Shown here piece after piece: positions 47,560 to 59,539 of a DNA stretch of 64,000 nt. The position numbers were made by a program, and so were the translations under genes. Source of the DNA: Physcomitrium patens (Eukaryota > Streptophyta > Bryopsida > Funariales > Funariaceae); the NCBI RefSeq assembly GCF_000002425.4, contig NC_037253.1:7857176-7921175 (forward strand), in the 5' to 3' direction. How positions within the stretch are numbered: position 1 is the stretch's first letter; each line of letters begins with the position of its first letter. The notes under the pieces are model-generated. The model did not search any database and was not told where the DNA came from. It worked only from the letters and a program-made list of their open reading frames with translations.

Positions 47560-47994
47560 TCAAATTTGAGAAGATATGTGTTTCTTTGTTGATTTTGAAC
47601 TGTTGTTAGATTGTATTTCATGATTGCTTTGTCCACATTCCTTTTTTGTTGCAAAGCTATTTTTGCTATTGTTATTGGCGACGCTGCTGTTATTGAAGAT
47701 TGCTGTCGTCGTGAAGATCGGCTCCGCTACTTGCGTATATATTGATGGGAGGTCAGTTGTCGATGTAGGCACCTTGACGAGTTTTGCGGTGGGATTGACC
47801 GCTGATGCGAGGTTGGCCATGGTAGGCTCCGCTGCTGCAGTGGAGTCGACCGTCAATGCAGAGTCGGCCATAGCGGGCCCTATTATTGCAGTAGAATTGC
47901 CAGCCGATGCGAGATTGGTTGTGGCAAGCTCCGTTGCTACTATGGCAGGCTCCGCTACTACAGTGGCCTCAATCTCTGTATTTTGATATTTCAT
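47560..47994 (-). CDS. Extra Ala/Thr/Ser-rich repeat frame downstream of copia-3 pol
   Basis: A 144-codon open frame on the element's coding strand, starting ATG at 47992-47994, about 200 bases past the end of RNase H and before the 3' LTR. I do not recognise it. It is Ala/Thr/Ser/Pro-rich and contains at least three 17-residue repeats, seen as T-A-A-A-E-P-T-M-A-N-L-A-S-A-V-N-P, T-A-I-I-G-P-A-M-A-D-S-A-L-T-V-D-S and I-V-A-T-E-L-A-T-T-N-L-A-S-A-G-N-S. An Asn/Ser/Lys-rich tail follows. There are no Cys pairs, membrane segment or catalytic motif. It is GC-richer than the rest of the element. The opposite strand is also open for 120 codons, so translation is unproven; it could be a captured host fragment or a spacer. 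Confidence 0.4.
   Translation of the reverse strand: MKYQNTEIEATVVAEPAIVATELATTNLASAGNSTAIIGPAMADSALTVDSTAAAEPTMANLASAVNPTAKLVKVPTSTTDLPSIYTQVAEPIFTTTAIFNNSSVANNNSKNSFATKKECGQSNHEIQSNNSSKSTKKHISSQI
47791..47943. repeat. 51-bp tandem repeats, three units
   Basis: Units at 47791-47841, 47842-47892 and 47893-47943 are each exactly 51 bases. They share words such as GATGCGAG(G/A)TTGG, GG(C/G)CCC/GGCTCC and GCAGT. A partial unit lies on the left and another on the right. The period is a multiple of three, which keeps both strands open. Confidence 0.85.
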
Positions 47995-48199
47995 GGATTT
48001 AGAGTGAGGTGGCTTATTGTGTGTTCTTCCACTCTATGATGTATCAAAATATTATTGTTGTAGAAGGTCTGGTGATTTTGAGTAGACCAAGAATGCTTTA
48101 GTTGTTATAGAATAGGTTTCTTGTTTTGAATTGAGAGGAATAAGATACATGCCTAGTTGAGATAGGTACTAAAAATGTTTCTCTTTGGAAAGAGATTTT

Positions 48200-50500
48200 A
48201 TAAATACATTTTTTGTCATATATGTAGTTGGCACATATTATAATTTAATTTCCTTGACAAGTATCTTTTCTCTTGTGAAATGGTATTGTCTATCGACATG
48301 TTTGCTTCTGGAGTGATATTTTGGATTTTTACTGAGAGAAATTGTAGTTTGACTGTCTGAGTATATGATGGTTGGTCCATGTTGAGGGAATCCAAGTTCA
48401 TGTAATAATTTTCTCAACCATATGGATTCAGTAGATTGTTAAAGCCATGTATTTTGATTCTGTGGATTACAAAGCAACAAATTATTGTTTCTTGCTGCCC
48501 CAAGAGATAACTCCTCTAGCTAGTAAGAAGTAAAAGCCAGAGGTGGAGCAACGGGTGTATTTATTACTTGTCCAATCAGCATCAAAATAACCATGGAAAA
48601 TATCACCTTGAAATAAGTGTTGAGATAAGTGTTGATATTTTATTCCAAAGGATAATGTGCCTTTTATATATCTCATAGTTCTTTTTAAAGTTTGAATATG
48701 TGTAGGTCCTGGTTTAGAAAGATATTGTGCTAAATTACTAATAGCATAAGCACAATTGGGTCTAGAATTAACAATGGAATGCATTAAACCACCAAAAATT
48801 TGAAAATAGGAATAATCAAATAAAGTAATATGGTCTTCATTACTAAAACAAATCCTTGACTAAATTGGCATACTTAATAAATTGAAATTCAACATATTGA
48901 ATTCATTAAGTTTATTTGTTAAGTATTTGGCTTGATGGAGGATGATCCATCCTTCTTTTTGATTTCTTAATATGGCATTACCTAAAGTGTAATGGATTTC
49001 TCTTTCATCGGACATGTCAAATTCTTGCTAGAGAATGTCTTTAACTTACTGAATTAAAAGAAGCTTGTTGCTAACAAGAATATAGTCATCAACATAGACT
49101 GTAATTATGGTAAAATCTTGATTATGTTCTCTTTTGATGTATATGTTTACATCTGATTCAAGACATTGGTATTTGTGAAGGATTAAATATTGATCTAATC
49201 ATTGATAGCATACTCTAGATAATTTTTTAAGACCATATAGGAATTTATTTAATTTACATACCTTATTAGTATGTATAGAGGGTAATCCTTCAAGAATAGT
49301 CATATAGATGTCTTCTTCTATAAAACCATTTAAAAAGGCTATTTTAATATCTAGTTAATATATTTCCAGATTATGTTGAGTGGTTAAAGCAAGAAGAACT
49401 TTGATAGAGTTAAGTTTGACTGTAAGAGAGTATGTCTCTCTGTAATCAATACCTTGAACTTGGGTGAAACCTCTAGTAACTAGTCTTGCTTTATATTTGT
49501 CAACACTTCCATCAGCTTTAGTTTTGATTTTAAAATTCTACTTTGAACTGATTGGTTTTTGATTAGGAGGTAAATTTGTCATGTGCCATGTATTATTCTT
49601 ATTTAAAGATGTAATTTTAGCATTGATTGCTTGTTGCCATTCTTGAGTATTAACATTCTCTATTGCTTCTTGAATGGAGTTTGGAGCTTCTATGTGAGTA
49701 GAAACAAGGTGGCCTTGGTGATGTTGATTACAATATCGTTTATATTCTTTTCTACCTTATATAGACTCTAATAATCTTATGGTTGGTTGAATAATTCTTG
49801 TTGGTGTAGAATTAGTAGGAAGATTTAGAGCCTTCAATGGAGAATGTACTTCATCATTTGCAAGAGGTAAGATCTCTTGATTGTTTTGTAATGATAGTTG
49901 AGAGAAGTCTTCTATGACATTAATATGAGAAGGAGGTTGTTCTCCTACATTTGAAGGAATACTATATATTGAAGATTGGTCAAATAGATGTATTTCTTAT
50001 GGTAGTGATATTGATATAGAAGACATGCCTTGAACAAAAGGGAGGATTTGTTCATTGGTCCTTTTAGTTATTGAAGGATGTTTTAATAATTCTAAATCTA
50101 ATAAGAGTTCTTCATTTTCCTTTTGTAAGTATGGGATTGTTTGTGGATCATGTAGATTCTCATTGAAAAGAACATCTCTTGAAATAAGAATTTGCTGACT
50201 TTGTATATCCATAAGTCTATAGGCTTTAGATTTTTTACTATAGCCTAGAAAGATAGCCTCTTGTGAAGGAGAGTCTAACTTCTTTCTTGTTTCTTTAGGA
50301 ATGAATACATGAGCTTTGCAACCAAATATTTTAAGGTAAGATAAATTTGGTTGTTTATTTGTACTATAATTCAAATGGTATTTTGGTAATTTGTATAGAT
50401 TTTGTAGGACTTCTATTTTGGAGGTAATTTTTTGTTTGGAGTGCTTCACTCCAAAAAGTTTTAGATAAGTTTGAATAGGATAGCATTGCAAATACTATTC
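48200..50500 (-). pseudogene. Copia-3 reverse transcriptase and RNase H
   Basis: From right to left on the minus strand. Connection region 49997-50491 (F-G-C-K-A-H-V-F-I-P-K-E-T-R-K-K-L). Reverse transcriptase with the intact box Y-V-D-D at 49085-49096. RNase H border 48482-48784 (M-R-Y-I-K-G-T-L-S-F-G, then D-A-D-W-T-S-N, then S-T-S-G-F-Y-F, then W-G-S-K-K-Q). The RNase H end near 48260-48400 has S-R-S-K-H-V-D. Stops and frameshifts (for example before 48481 and in 49300-49560) prevent translation as one protein, but the damage is lighter than in copia-2. Confidence 0.8.
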
Positions 50501-51085
50501 TTATTAATATTCTATTTTTTCTTTCAAAAATACCATTTTTTTGTGGTATATAAGCAGCAGTATATTCTTGTTAAATATTTTTTTTGTTACAAAAATCTTT
50601 AAAATCATCAAACATATATTCACCTCCACGATCAGATCTTAAGGTTTTAATTTTGAAACTTGTTTGTTTTTCTACAAATTTTTTGTATGAGATGAATTTC
50701 TCAAATGCTTCAAATTTATATTTCATTAAATATACTTGGCAATATCTTATTAGATCATCAATAAATGTGATGAAGTAAGTACATCTTGAATGTATGCCTA
50801 CTTGCATAGGTCCACAAATGTTAGAGTGTATAAGTTCTAATAATTGGGTAGCTCTTTGTACACCTTAAGTAGGAAACTTTTCTTTATGTTGTTTACCTTC
50901 TATGCAAGGTTGGCATAAGATAATTTTTCTTTCATCAAAGGGATCAATCCCCTTTTCAATGGTTTGTATTTGTTTGAGTCTTTGAGGATTTATGTGTTCT
51001 AGTCTTAGGTGCCACAAATCAGCTTTATTTAATTGTATTGTTGCTGGAATAGTAATTTGAGGCTTATTTGAAAGTATAGTTGTAC
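50500..51085 (-). pseudogene. Copia-3 integrase
   Basis: The open stretch 50571-50807 carries the core T-F-I-D-D, then K-T-L-R-S-D-R-G-G-E-Y, so the second catalytic Asp is intact. The third (N-G-I-F-E-R-K-N-R) follows at about 50510-50545 after a stop. The N-terminal H-H-C-C part is partly preserved at 50940-51060. The extreme start is missing because of the deletion at about 51086. Confidence 0.75.
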
Positions 51086-52190
51086 CTAATTTTTAGTTGC
51101 TATTCTTGTTCTGCAATCTTTGATCAAGTGACCTGTTTTCTTACAGAAAAAGTATTTCTTAATAGCAAAATTGCTCTTTTCATGTGGTTTGGAGATACTA
51201 CTCTCTTCTTCTGAACTCCTCCTGAAATTCTTATTAAAATAAGATTTCTTATTATTCTGAAATTTCTTACCTACAAACAAGGCTGAATTATTATCAGATG
51301 TTAAATTCATGTTTTTCATGAGTATTTCTTCTTGGATCAAGTCTGTTATCAAGGATGTTAATGTAATCTCAAGCTGTTTTCTTAAGGAGCTAATGAAGGA
51401 TCTATAATTTAGAGGCAAACTTCTCATTAAAGTGAGAATCGTTTCATCATTTAGAACTGCTGATCCTGCTGCCAATAATTGTTCCATATGTGCTCTAAAG
51501 GTATGTATGTATTTAATAACACTATCACCTTCTCTCATTTTTAAGGTGTATAATTTGTCTTTTAAATACATCTTAGTTAGTGCATCATGTGATTCAAATA
51601 TTTTTACTAATTCTTGCCATGCATTAATTTGTTGATATGCAAGATTGAATATGTGAAATAATATTATTTTCTAGGTAATTATTAATTAAAGTTAAAGACA
51701 AGGTATCCATGTCTATCCATGCGCTTATACTTCCTACTCCTGTGGCAAGTAAAGCTGGGATTCTGGCAGTAATTTCAGCTTCCGTTGGTTCCACTAGTAA
51801 GAGTTCTTCACCACTTACTATGGGTCATAACTTTTCAGCCTTGAAAACTAATATTAGTCTATGTTTCTATGTGTTAAAATATGAATCATCAAATTTTGGA
51901 ACATGATTAATGTCCACTTTTTGTGTCATCTTCAATATTCTTAATTTGAAATTGAATTGTAATTATTTATAATTTTTTTTTTGATCAATTCAATTTTATC
52001 TTTGCTTATGGTTTGTATGTTGCCATTTTTAGGTCTCGAATTGCTTTTCATGGTTTGATGAACTTGATATTCTTCATCAACCTTTGCTGTTATAATGAAT
52101 TGTATTGATATTATTTTCATTATAAACTATTTTTATAATTTCAGCAATTATTTTCTTAATAAAGCATTCACTAAAGCTTATTTTGAGGAT
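51086..52190 (-). pseudogene. Copia-3 gag
   Basis: The frame 51086-51571 encodes the C-terminal capsid region (Y-L-K-D-K-L-Y-T-L-K-M-R, then R-S-L-P-L-N-Y-R-S-F-I-S-S-L) and the zinc knuckle Y-F-F-C-K-K-T-G-H-L-I-K-D-C. Only the first cysteine of CX2CX4HX4C is lost (TGT to TAT). It then ends at TAG exactly at the deletion junction. The N-terminal half toward the primer-binding site is broken by stops. Confidence 0.75.
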
Positions 52191-52216
52191 CGAATATTTC
52201 TATAGCTTTGATACCA

Positions 52217-52393
52217 TGTTGAAAACGTCATTATTATTAATATGATCAATTGATACACAATATATATATATATATATATATATTGTGTTCCACTATGACA
52301 CCAAGAGTCACAACTCTTGGTGTAAGGTCAATATAGAGTAGATAGTATTCTAGTTAGGAGACTAGTGTACTATACAATATAATTCTTCCAATA
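52217..52393 (-). repeat. 5' LTR of copia-3
   Basis: It starts (plus strand) TGTTGAAAACGTC directly next to the primer-binding site and ends TTCTTCCAATA. The hairpin CACCAAGAGT (52299-52308) / ACTCTTGGTG (52313-52322) is perfect. Followed by TTTGT. Confidence 0.9.
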
Positions 52394-52399
52394 TTTGTA

Positions 52400-53260
52400 T
52401 CATAGTGTTTTGGTCTAGTATTGCAGTCCACTTTGAAAAAAACAAAGAGAGCCACTACAACATGAAAAACAATGTTTTTCATAATCTCATAGATTGAGTT
52501 CTACAACATCTATTAACTTACACACCAAGATTAGAAGACTCTAATCAATAACAGTGACGAATGCAATTGTTAAACTCAGCAAAGGCTTTTTGTACTACGT
52601 AAGATGTTTATTCTTCTGCAGCCTCGAAATCATGTTGAATTATTTTGTTCCAGAATTTTCCTCACAGTTCGCCATAGTTTCAAAGGTACGCCCATCTTCA
52701 TGTACCATCAATTGTACTGCTGCAGGAGTAAAATCGATGTCTCTGGAGGCGACTCCTCAACTGAAAGCCAAGGTTAGTGCACACAGGAAACCATCAACTG
52801 AGAACGTAGGTAGGACTCAAGCAACCCGTGAAAGAGAGCGACCTAAATCGAAAGATGATATAGAAAGAGAACCCAACACGTGAAGGCGCAGCACAAGGTT
52901 AGAAATGCTAGAGGGGACACAAGTAACGAGGGTTTCCGAAAGAATTTAAGACTTGGGTATTGAATACACGAAGATGAGGCATGAAAAACAAAGAGAGCCA
53001 CTACAACCAATGATTGTTGTCAGACACAGTGATGGAACGCAAGTTTTGACGGGTTTTGGAAGCGAGAGGACCGTGAAGAAGAATAGTGCAAGCGGCAAGG
53101 TATGGCTGGACGGGAAGACTGCGGTGAGGCCAGCACAATTGAAAGATATAAAGAAAAATCAAGTCTTGTGTGACAGGAAGCGACCTGCGGAGAGTGGCAA
53201 AGGTGTGTAAATGAGGACTGCCAAAAGAATTGCAGAGTAGGTAATCGCTGTCATTTAACT
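52400..53260 (+). other. GC-moderate patch with exon-like pieces, no family recognised
   Basis: Host DNA right of copia-3. Splice-like joins on the plus strand frame two short pieces. One follows TTGTTCCAG near 52665 and ends TCAAAG|GTACGC near 52686. The other follows ACTGCTGCAG near 52726 and ends AAGCCAAG|GTTAGT near 52772. An 85-codon charged frame lies at 52953-53210. A 24-base direct repeat is present (see the separate entry). I cannot name a protein. Confidence 0.3.
52438..53007. repeat. 24-bp perfect direct repeat, 546 bases apart
   Basis: AAAAACAAAGAGAGCCACTA plus CAAC occurs at 52438-52461 and again at 52984-53007. Confidence 0.9.
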
Positions 53261-56200
53261 ATAGAAGAAAATTAAACAATTTTACAAATTTATTAATAAT
53301 TGTCAATTAATTGTATTTATATAAAAGCACAACAAGTGAATTTATGAATAACAACTCTTTTAGAGTCATGAAGTACATTTTTTACTATACAAGATTGAAT
53401 TGAAGCTTTGAATATTTTTAGAAATATTTTTATTTATTATTTTTTAAATTAATGTTTTTGTGTATGAATTTTTTTGATTAAACATCCTAAATTAGTGAAC
53501 AACACTACACTTAATAGAGTTCCTTTAAGATTATAACATCGAAGGCCTCCATCTCATGACACAATATTATAAACTACACAAACTCTTGTAATATATAATT
53601 ATTGTTGCAAACTACAACATAAATCTCTTGCATATTGTAAAAAAAAAAAGAAAAAAAGAAAAAAATTAAAAATTAAAAATTAAAATAAAAAGCTTATGTT
53701 ATTAATACATCTTTATATTTATTTAATGCTACTACTTCTAATTATTTTAGTAATATTTTTATTTAGATTTTGGAGTTATGATACATTTGTTTCTACTTTG
53801 TAATGTTTTACAAACTTATTCTCAATCAAATTTACCAAGATAAGTTTTGCTTTGTAATAATATTTTTATTTAATATAAGATATTGGAGTTTTTTTTATTA
53901 AATTCTTTGTTGGTCAATATTTGGAGTTAGAAATAAAATTTTCTTTCAATGATTTATATATTTCAAAAAAAATATGCAAACTTTAATTTTTTAAATAATT
54001 AATATATCATTTCTATTACAAATTTAAAACTACAAGTTAATTTTTCTTTAATACTTAATAAAATAATAAAGAATTAGTATGTAGTAAAGATATCTTGTTA
54101 TTTTTAAAGTAAAATAAGTTTCTATGTGCTACTAAAAATTTGATTTCTTCTTAAAAAGTGATATTATCTTATATAATATAAGCAATAATCTATAAAAATA
54201 CCTACAATTGTTGTAAGTCTTTACTTGTTGGCCTTCAAATCTAAGTGAATTTTAATATTCTTACACCAAAACTTTAAACTTGCATCCTAAAACTTGCTAC
54301 ATGGTTGCAATAATAATAATACTAACTTAAACTTACTATGTAATAAATGAAGCAACTCTATATGCTTGTAGGGTGTGCAACTTACACTTTAGCTTAGTAA
54401 AAGTAAGATATTGAAAATTAGAATTTTGAATAGAATTCAAATCCATCACTACAAAGAATATATATACAAAATAAAATAAAATATGAACTTAAATTTTAAA
54501 TTATATCAAGATTTGTATTATTGATACTATTTCAAATATATTTACTATAAAAGTCTACTAAATACTACAAAAGAAATTACACAACCTATATTGAGCATAT
54601 ATTATTTATAAGTTATATCATTTCACCCACTACAAAAATTGCTGTAATAATTACTTTATTAAAATAGCTTTGTATTAATAATAAGACAATAAAGACCAAA
54701 AGATAGACCACAATGAATATTAATAGAAGAAATAACAATACAATTACTAAGTAAAAAGTAGCAACAATAAAAAAATTGATGGAACAATTGACTACAATTG
54801 AGGTTGCATGACTTTAAGTAACAAATAGTACTATAAGAGAATGTAATTGCTATAGATAAATCTATAAAGTTGTTCAAAATAAGCAACATTTTTTTTCTTT
54901 TCTTGTAAGATAAATAAAAATTCTTATAGATTATACTATCAATTTTGGAATTCCAAAGTAATTATAATTGATGCATTAGCAACCTATTATTATAAATAAT
55001 AGACATGATTCTTTAAGTTATGTAGATAATGAGATTGCCACCAAAACTTTTAGCAAACATCAATAAACTATGGTGTCCCAATTTTTTTAGAATTTGCAGG
55101 TAGTCCTCATACTTAAAACGCTGAAGGCTTTGGGCATTGCTATTGATCGTTTCATAAGCCAAGTAGAGAGGTGTGAGAAGCAATTACAAAAGAAGTCGTA
55201 CTCTCCACATGCTCATTTTTAACTAACAAAACGTGTGAAGATCTAGAAGGAGAGACTTGTAGGAGCTCAGAAGAAAGGAAAGTATCAGCAAGGGGAGATC
55301 CAGAGGAGCCAAACTGGATGTAAACAGAGACATGTTGAGAGGGAGTAGTAGAGTGTGAGTTATAAACTAGGGTGGGTTGTAGGGAAAGATTAGAGCTGTA
55401 ATGTGGTGTGGTGAAAAGAAGGGGATTTGGGATTATATGATTTTAGAGTGAGGGTGACTGTTTTTGAACAAAGTCATAGTTTCTTTTCATGTATGGTGCA
55501 GTTTATGAGCATGATGTTGTAGCTTGAACTACACGAGACAATTCTTATTACTAGTGATTGCAGATCAGCCATCATAGCTCACAGTCGAGTGTTCACACCA
55601 AAACAAATCAAGAAGTTTGCATTGAAAAATTGGTCTACACTAATTAAAAACTTATACTAAACTAAAGTCGTGGCTTCCACACAAAGCTGATGAAGTACTG
55701 CCATACTGGCTATAGGTCTAATCATAATGACCATTATTCATAGAGTTGATTGTGGATGGTTTGAACGAGTATATCCAATGGTCAACTAACTATGTAGTGA
55801 TCTAAATTGATTAGCCACGTCCTAATAATTCTTCTCTAAAAGACACTTAGGTATCATTCTCAACATAATATCCAAGACTCTCTCTTGTCCAAAACAACCG
55901 ATATAAAGAGTAGTATTAAAGTAATGGCAAACAACTAGTCCTAGAAGCAAGTATCATAGGCTTTTTTTTATTAGCAATAGCTATGCTTTTGAGAGCTCTC
56001 ATGAGCTCAATTAGGATGGACCAAGGAATCTTATTGGTAATGTTAGGTGGTGAACAAGAGGCCCATGGTATAAAATAATGGCAACTGCTATTATATTACA
56101 TGTCTTCTTGTTTGGAAATGCACTAGGCATATGGCTGTAGAAGGTGGGATTGTGTTTTACAAATATCCAAGAATCCTAATATATTTTATCTTTATAATAA

Positions 56201-57890
56201 TAATTAAATTTTAATTTTAATTAAAAATTACTTAAAAACACTCTTTTTAGTAATCTCAACCATATATAAACTCCAATTGCCTTGTTACTTTCATAATTAG
56301 GTAATTTTAAATCTTTACAAATCTTAATCCTAATAAACAAGCTTTAGTGAGCTATAGCTCCTAATCTAATTGTCCACTTAGAGGAAAATTTTACATAAAA
56401 ATGCCACTATAAGTCTTCTATGTGTTCAAAAATAATTTATTCCAATCCAAATTATAGATTGTGAGAAAATGCCTAAAAATTACATTGATGTTACTCGGGC
56501 ACCAACTTGAAAGTTGATGCAAATATTCCAACAATATTTTCTCCTTTTCCAACAATTAACTTCAACTCAAAATTAGTATGTAGCTTGATCTTTAAGACTT
56601 CTAATATCGTGCCAAATTTCATCTTGATCCAACTAATAGATCTTTAGATATCATAGAAATTCTATTTAATCCCAAATTACCAACTTCAGATACCTTCTTG
56701 TACCAAAATTCAAATATCTCCTAATAGCACCATTAGATTTTTACAAATTTTTATACATACTTAGTACAATTAATTAATCAAGCACTTTTAAATTTTTAAT
56801 TATAGATGTGATACCAATTTTATGAATTAGCAAAGAATACTAGTTCTAATTATATTGTATGAATTCCAAGTTGCCAATACAAATTCTAATTTTGAACAAA
56901 ATTTTTTAAGTCCAAATAAATTCTACTAAAATAAGCTTGATATCTTTGAAAGAAGCTCCTAGCTAGCTCTTAAATTCTAATCTTTGATCTTCAAATAAAA
57001 TCCTATTTTATCCTAGGCAATTGTTTTAGTGATTAGAGGTTTGATTTTGATCCTATCTTACAAATGGTTGATCCTTGGGTATCAATCTAATCTATCCTAA
57101 AGATTTTTTAATCCAAGCCTATCTTCAATTTAATCTTAGTATCAACCATACTAATTATTTATCTCTTTTAACTTGATTTTACTAATCTACGATCTTTTTA
57201 AGGTAATAAAAGAGTTTCTATAGCCTAAAAGATAAAATTCCTAACCAACCTTCAACCTACTAACTATTAAGACAAGAAAATAAACAAAGAGGCTTCTGTA
57301 AAATCCACGTTTAAATATCTTAAATTATTATTAAACCAAGATAATTAAATATTAATTAAAAATTTAATTTTGATTATGTTTTTAATATATAGTCGTATTA
57401 CATTACAACACTTCTAACGAGGGAAGTCAAAATAGTACCATCTTTGAAATTGCATGAAGATTTAAACTATCGATTGGAAACAATGCTACAATGCTATAGC
57501 GATTGGGAGGAGACCATGCTTCTATATTATTTAGAAAGAAGCTAATTATTAAGTGATTAGTTTCTTTGATAATCATCATGAGATGTTTAGCACAAGGGAG
57601 GAAGCAAAGAGATATCTTATTGATTAGTTAACAAAAGGTAGAATGAAGACAACTACCTACAAATTAGATCTAAGAATAGAGCAGACATAAAAAAATAATA
57701 TTAGAGTAGGAACCATATTAGTATGCCAATAGAAGAATAGTGATACTCATAGATTTGGCATGGCACTTGCTTAGTGAATATATATGCATGTTGACTTTAT
57801 TATTAGGATATGTATAAATAAAATCTCTCTTTTTAAAACTTGTTCTTATATAAAATGATGCTTTGTGCCATTGCTTCTTATTTAGGCATA
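53260..57890. other. AT-rich stretch with one GC-richer patch, no gene seen
   Basis: 53260-55080 and 56170-57420 are AT-rich with stops in all frames. 55080-56160 is less AT-rich but has no long frame. 57430-57660 is again less AT-rich and has loose resemblance to retroelement RNase H text on the plus strand, too weak to call. Confidence 0.35.
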
Positions 57891-57899
57891 GAAGATCGA

Positions 57900-58600
57900 A
57901 TTTTGCATAAGTTAAATTGATCTTTGATTGTTATAATGCAAGTGCATAATTAGGCTTGTGGAAATATGGTCCTCTGATAAATCAAAATATAATGATGTGT
58001 TAGATCATCCAAGTAAGTTTTTAAGTAAAAAGAATATTTTAAGTTCTTATAGCAATCAATATAAGTATACAATTACTATTGCAAATTTTAAGAGAGTTTT
58101 CTATTATGCTTCTATAGTACCATAAAATATTATAGATTATTTTTTATTAGACTAGATAATTAATTGTGAAGAAAATTAAATGATATATCATCTTGTTAAA
58201 CTTTAAGTCTCTATACAACTTAGATAGTCTGCATCTGTGGACCTTTTAAAGTCAAGATGAGAATTGTGCTTGAAAAAAATTCCATTGTCACTATTTTTCT
58301 TGATATTATACAATATATGCTTAATTGCATCTAAATATTATTATTGGAGCTTAGCTATAAACCTTGCTATTATTTCTATAGCATAGAATAATTTGAAATA
58401 TGTATTTGTAAAAAAGAGAAGTTTTACCACAATCATGTAATTATCACTAATGTCAACATTTGTAGTATCCATCTTAAATTGAATTGAAAATCTTTTTAAT
58501 AGAGGACTATAAGCAAGGCTACAATCCTTTATTTCAATATTAGCTATCATTTTTTTAAAATAAGTTTGTTGGTGCAACATCATACTATGTTGAATCTAAA
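57900..58600 (-). pseudogene. Copia-4: RT/RNase H fragment of a distinct Ty1/copia element
   Basis: Minus-strand frame 58341-58583 reads M-L-H-Q-Q-T-Y-F-K-K-M, then M-D-T-T-N-V, then K-L-L-F-F-T-N-T, then A-I-E-I-I-A-R-F-I-A-K. This is the copia region just after the reverse transcriptase. It continues left with H-I-L-Y-N-I-K, G-I-F-F-K and S-T-D-A-D-Y, the RNase H start with its catalytic Asp. It ends abruptly at 58605, where the S repeat begins, so the rest was removed or displaced. No LTRs were seen. Confidence 0.65.
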
Positions 58601-58605
58601 TAATG

Positions 58606-59522
58606 TGTCATAGACATGAATTACAACAAATAAAATAGTAATATTTTATTATGACTTTCAAAAAGGATATATATTCATACAAAATTAGTATAATATTCAA
58701 AATAGAATGACTATAGTTAAAGATAAAGAAACTATAAACTCTTGAAATAAGACTAAAGACTAAAAAAGAATTATCAAGAATAAAAAAGTCTTTATTCTTG
58801 CCTCTATATATACTATCTAACCAGAAACTACATGATATCGTTCTATAAGACTTCCAACTTGTGAAATACATGTTTAACTTGCAAGACAAGTTTTCTACAT
58901 GTGTACTTCATGATTGGCTTGTATAGTAAGATATCAACATATGTAACATGTATTTAATTTTTTGGTCAAGTTTTATAATCTATTAATCAAGTAAAAATAC
59001 ATCTAAATTCAATTCTACATCTATAAAGCTTTTAAAGGGCTATACCATAAAATATCATCAAATCTATCCACATTTATCTTCTATCTAATATTTTTTATTT
59101 AAGTAAATATTTATGTCTTAGAAATTATTCTCCTTTCTAAAGTCAAATTCCATAAAGAGTAATAATCATATATTGAAAAAGTCTAACATACAACAAATTA
59201 TATTTATTAAATATTTGATCTTTATTTCTTTTGAAGATAATTGATAGATCTTTTTAGCCATTAATAGTATCTCATATCAAGCCAAAAAGATTACCTTGAT
59301 ATTTAATTATTATTGAGGTCTTTGTAACTTCATTCAAATAAAATATTTGGAACACCATTAGGGGTGGTTTTTACCTCTAATAACATCACCATACATTAAG
59401 ACTCTCTTCTAAAATTGTGATATCAAATACATAATATTTCATCATCTATTTGAAGAAAAATATGTTATTTTTGAGAACCTTTATTTCTATTATGTGGTCT
59501 TAAAGGTTATAAAAATTATAAC
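58606..59522 (+). repeat. S-family LTR-like repeat, copy 2
   Basis: It starts TGTCATAGACATGAATTACAAC and can be aligned with 2996-3869 along its length. The right end TTATAACA is followed by TTTGATAATTTAGC, which looks like a gypsy primer site, supporting an LTR identity. What follows, however, is gypsy-2-type integrase in the opposite direction. Confidence 0.55.
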
Positions 59523-59539
59523 ATCTTATTTGATAATTT

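Larger units (their letters stand above)
47222..52393 (-). mobile_element. Copia-3: structurally complete Ty1/copia element, protease-deleted
   Basis: LTRs of 181 (47222-47402) and 177 bases (52217-52393) are flanked by a perfect TTTGT duplication (47217-47221 and 52394-52398). The primer-binding site (minus strand TGGTATCAAAGC, 52205-52216) and purine tract (minus strand TAGTGGGAG beside 47402) are in place. Gag, integrase, reverse transcriptase and RNase H lie in copia order on the minus strand. It is better preserved than copia-2: the YVDD box is intact. A ~435-base segment carrying the protease and the integrase start is missing compared with copia-2. An extra repeat-bearing frame lies between RNase H and the 3' LTR. 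Confidence 0.9.

Noticed and set aside
47624-47986. 120-codon plus-strand frame over the 51-bp repeats
   Set aside because: The repeat period is a multiple of three, so both strands stay open. The minus strand agrees with the element's coding direction.
57430-57660. Possible plus-strand RNase H text of a copia element
   Set aside because: Only a few residues (C-Y-S-D-W) resemble the motif, the frame is broken, and the nearby clear fragment is on the minus strand.
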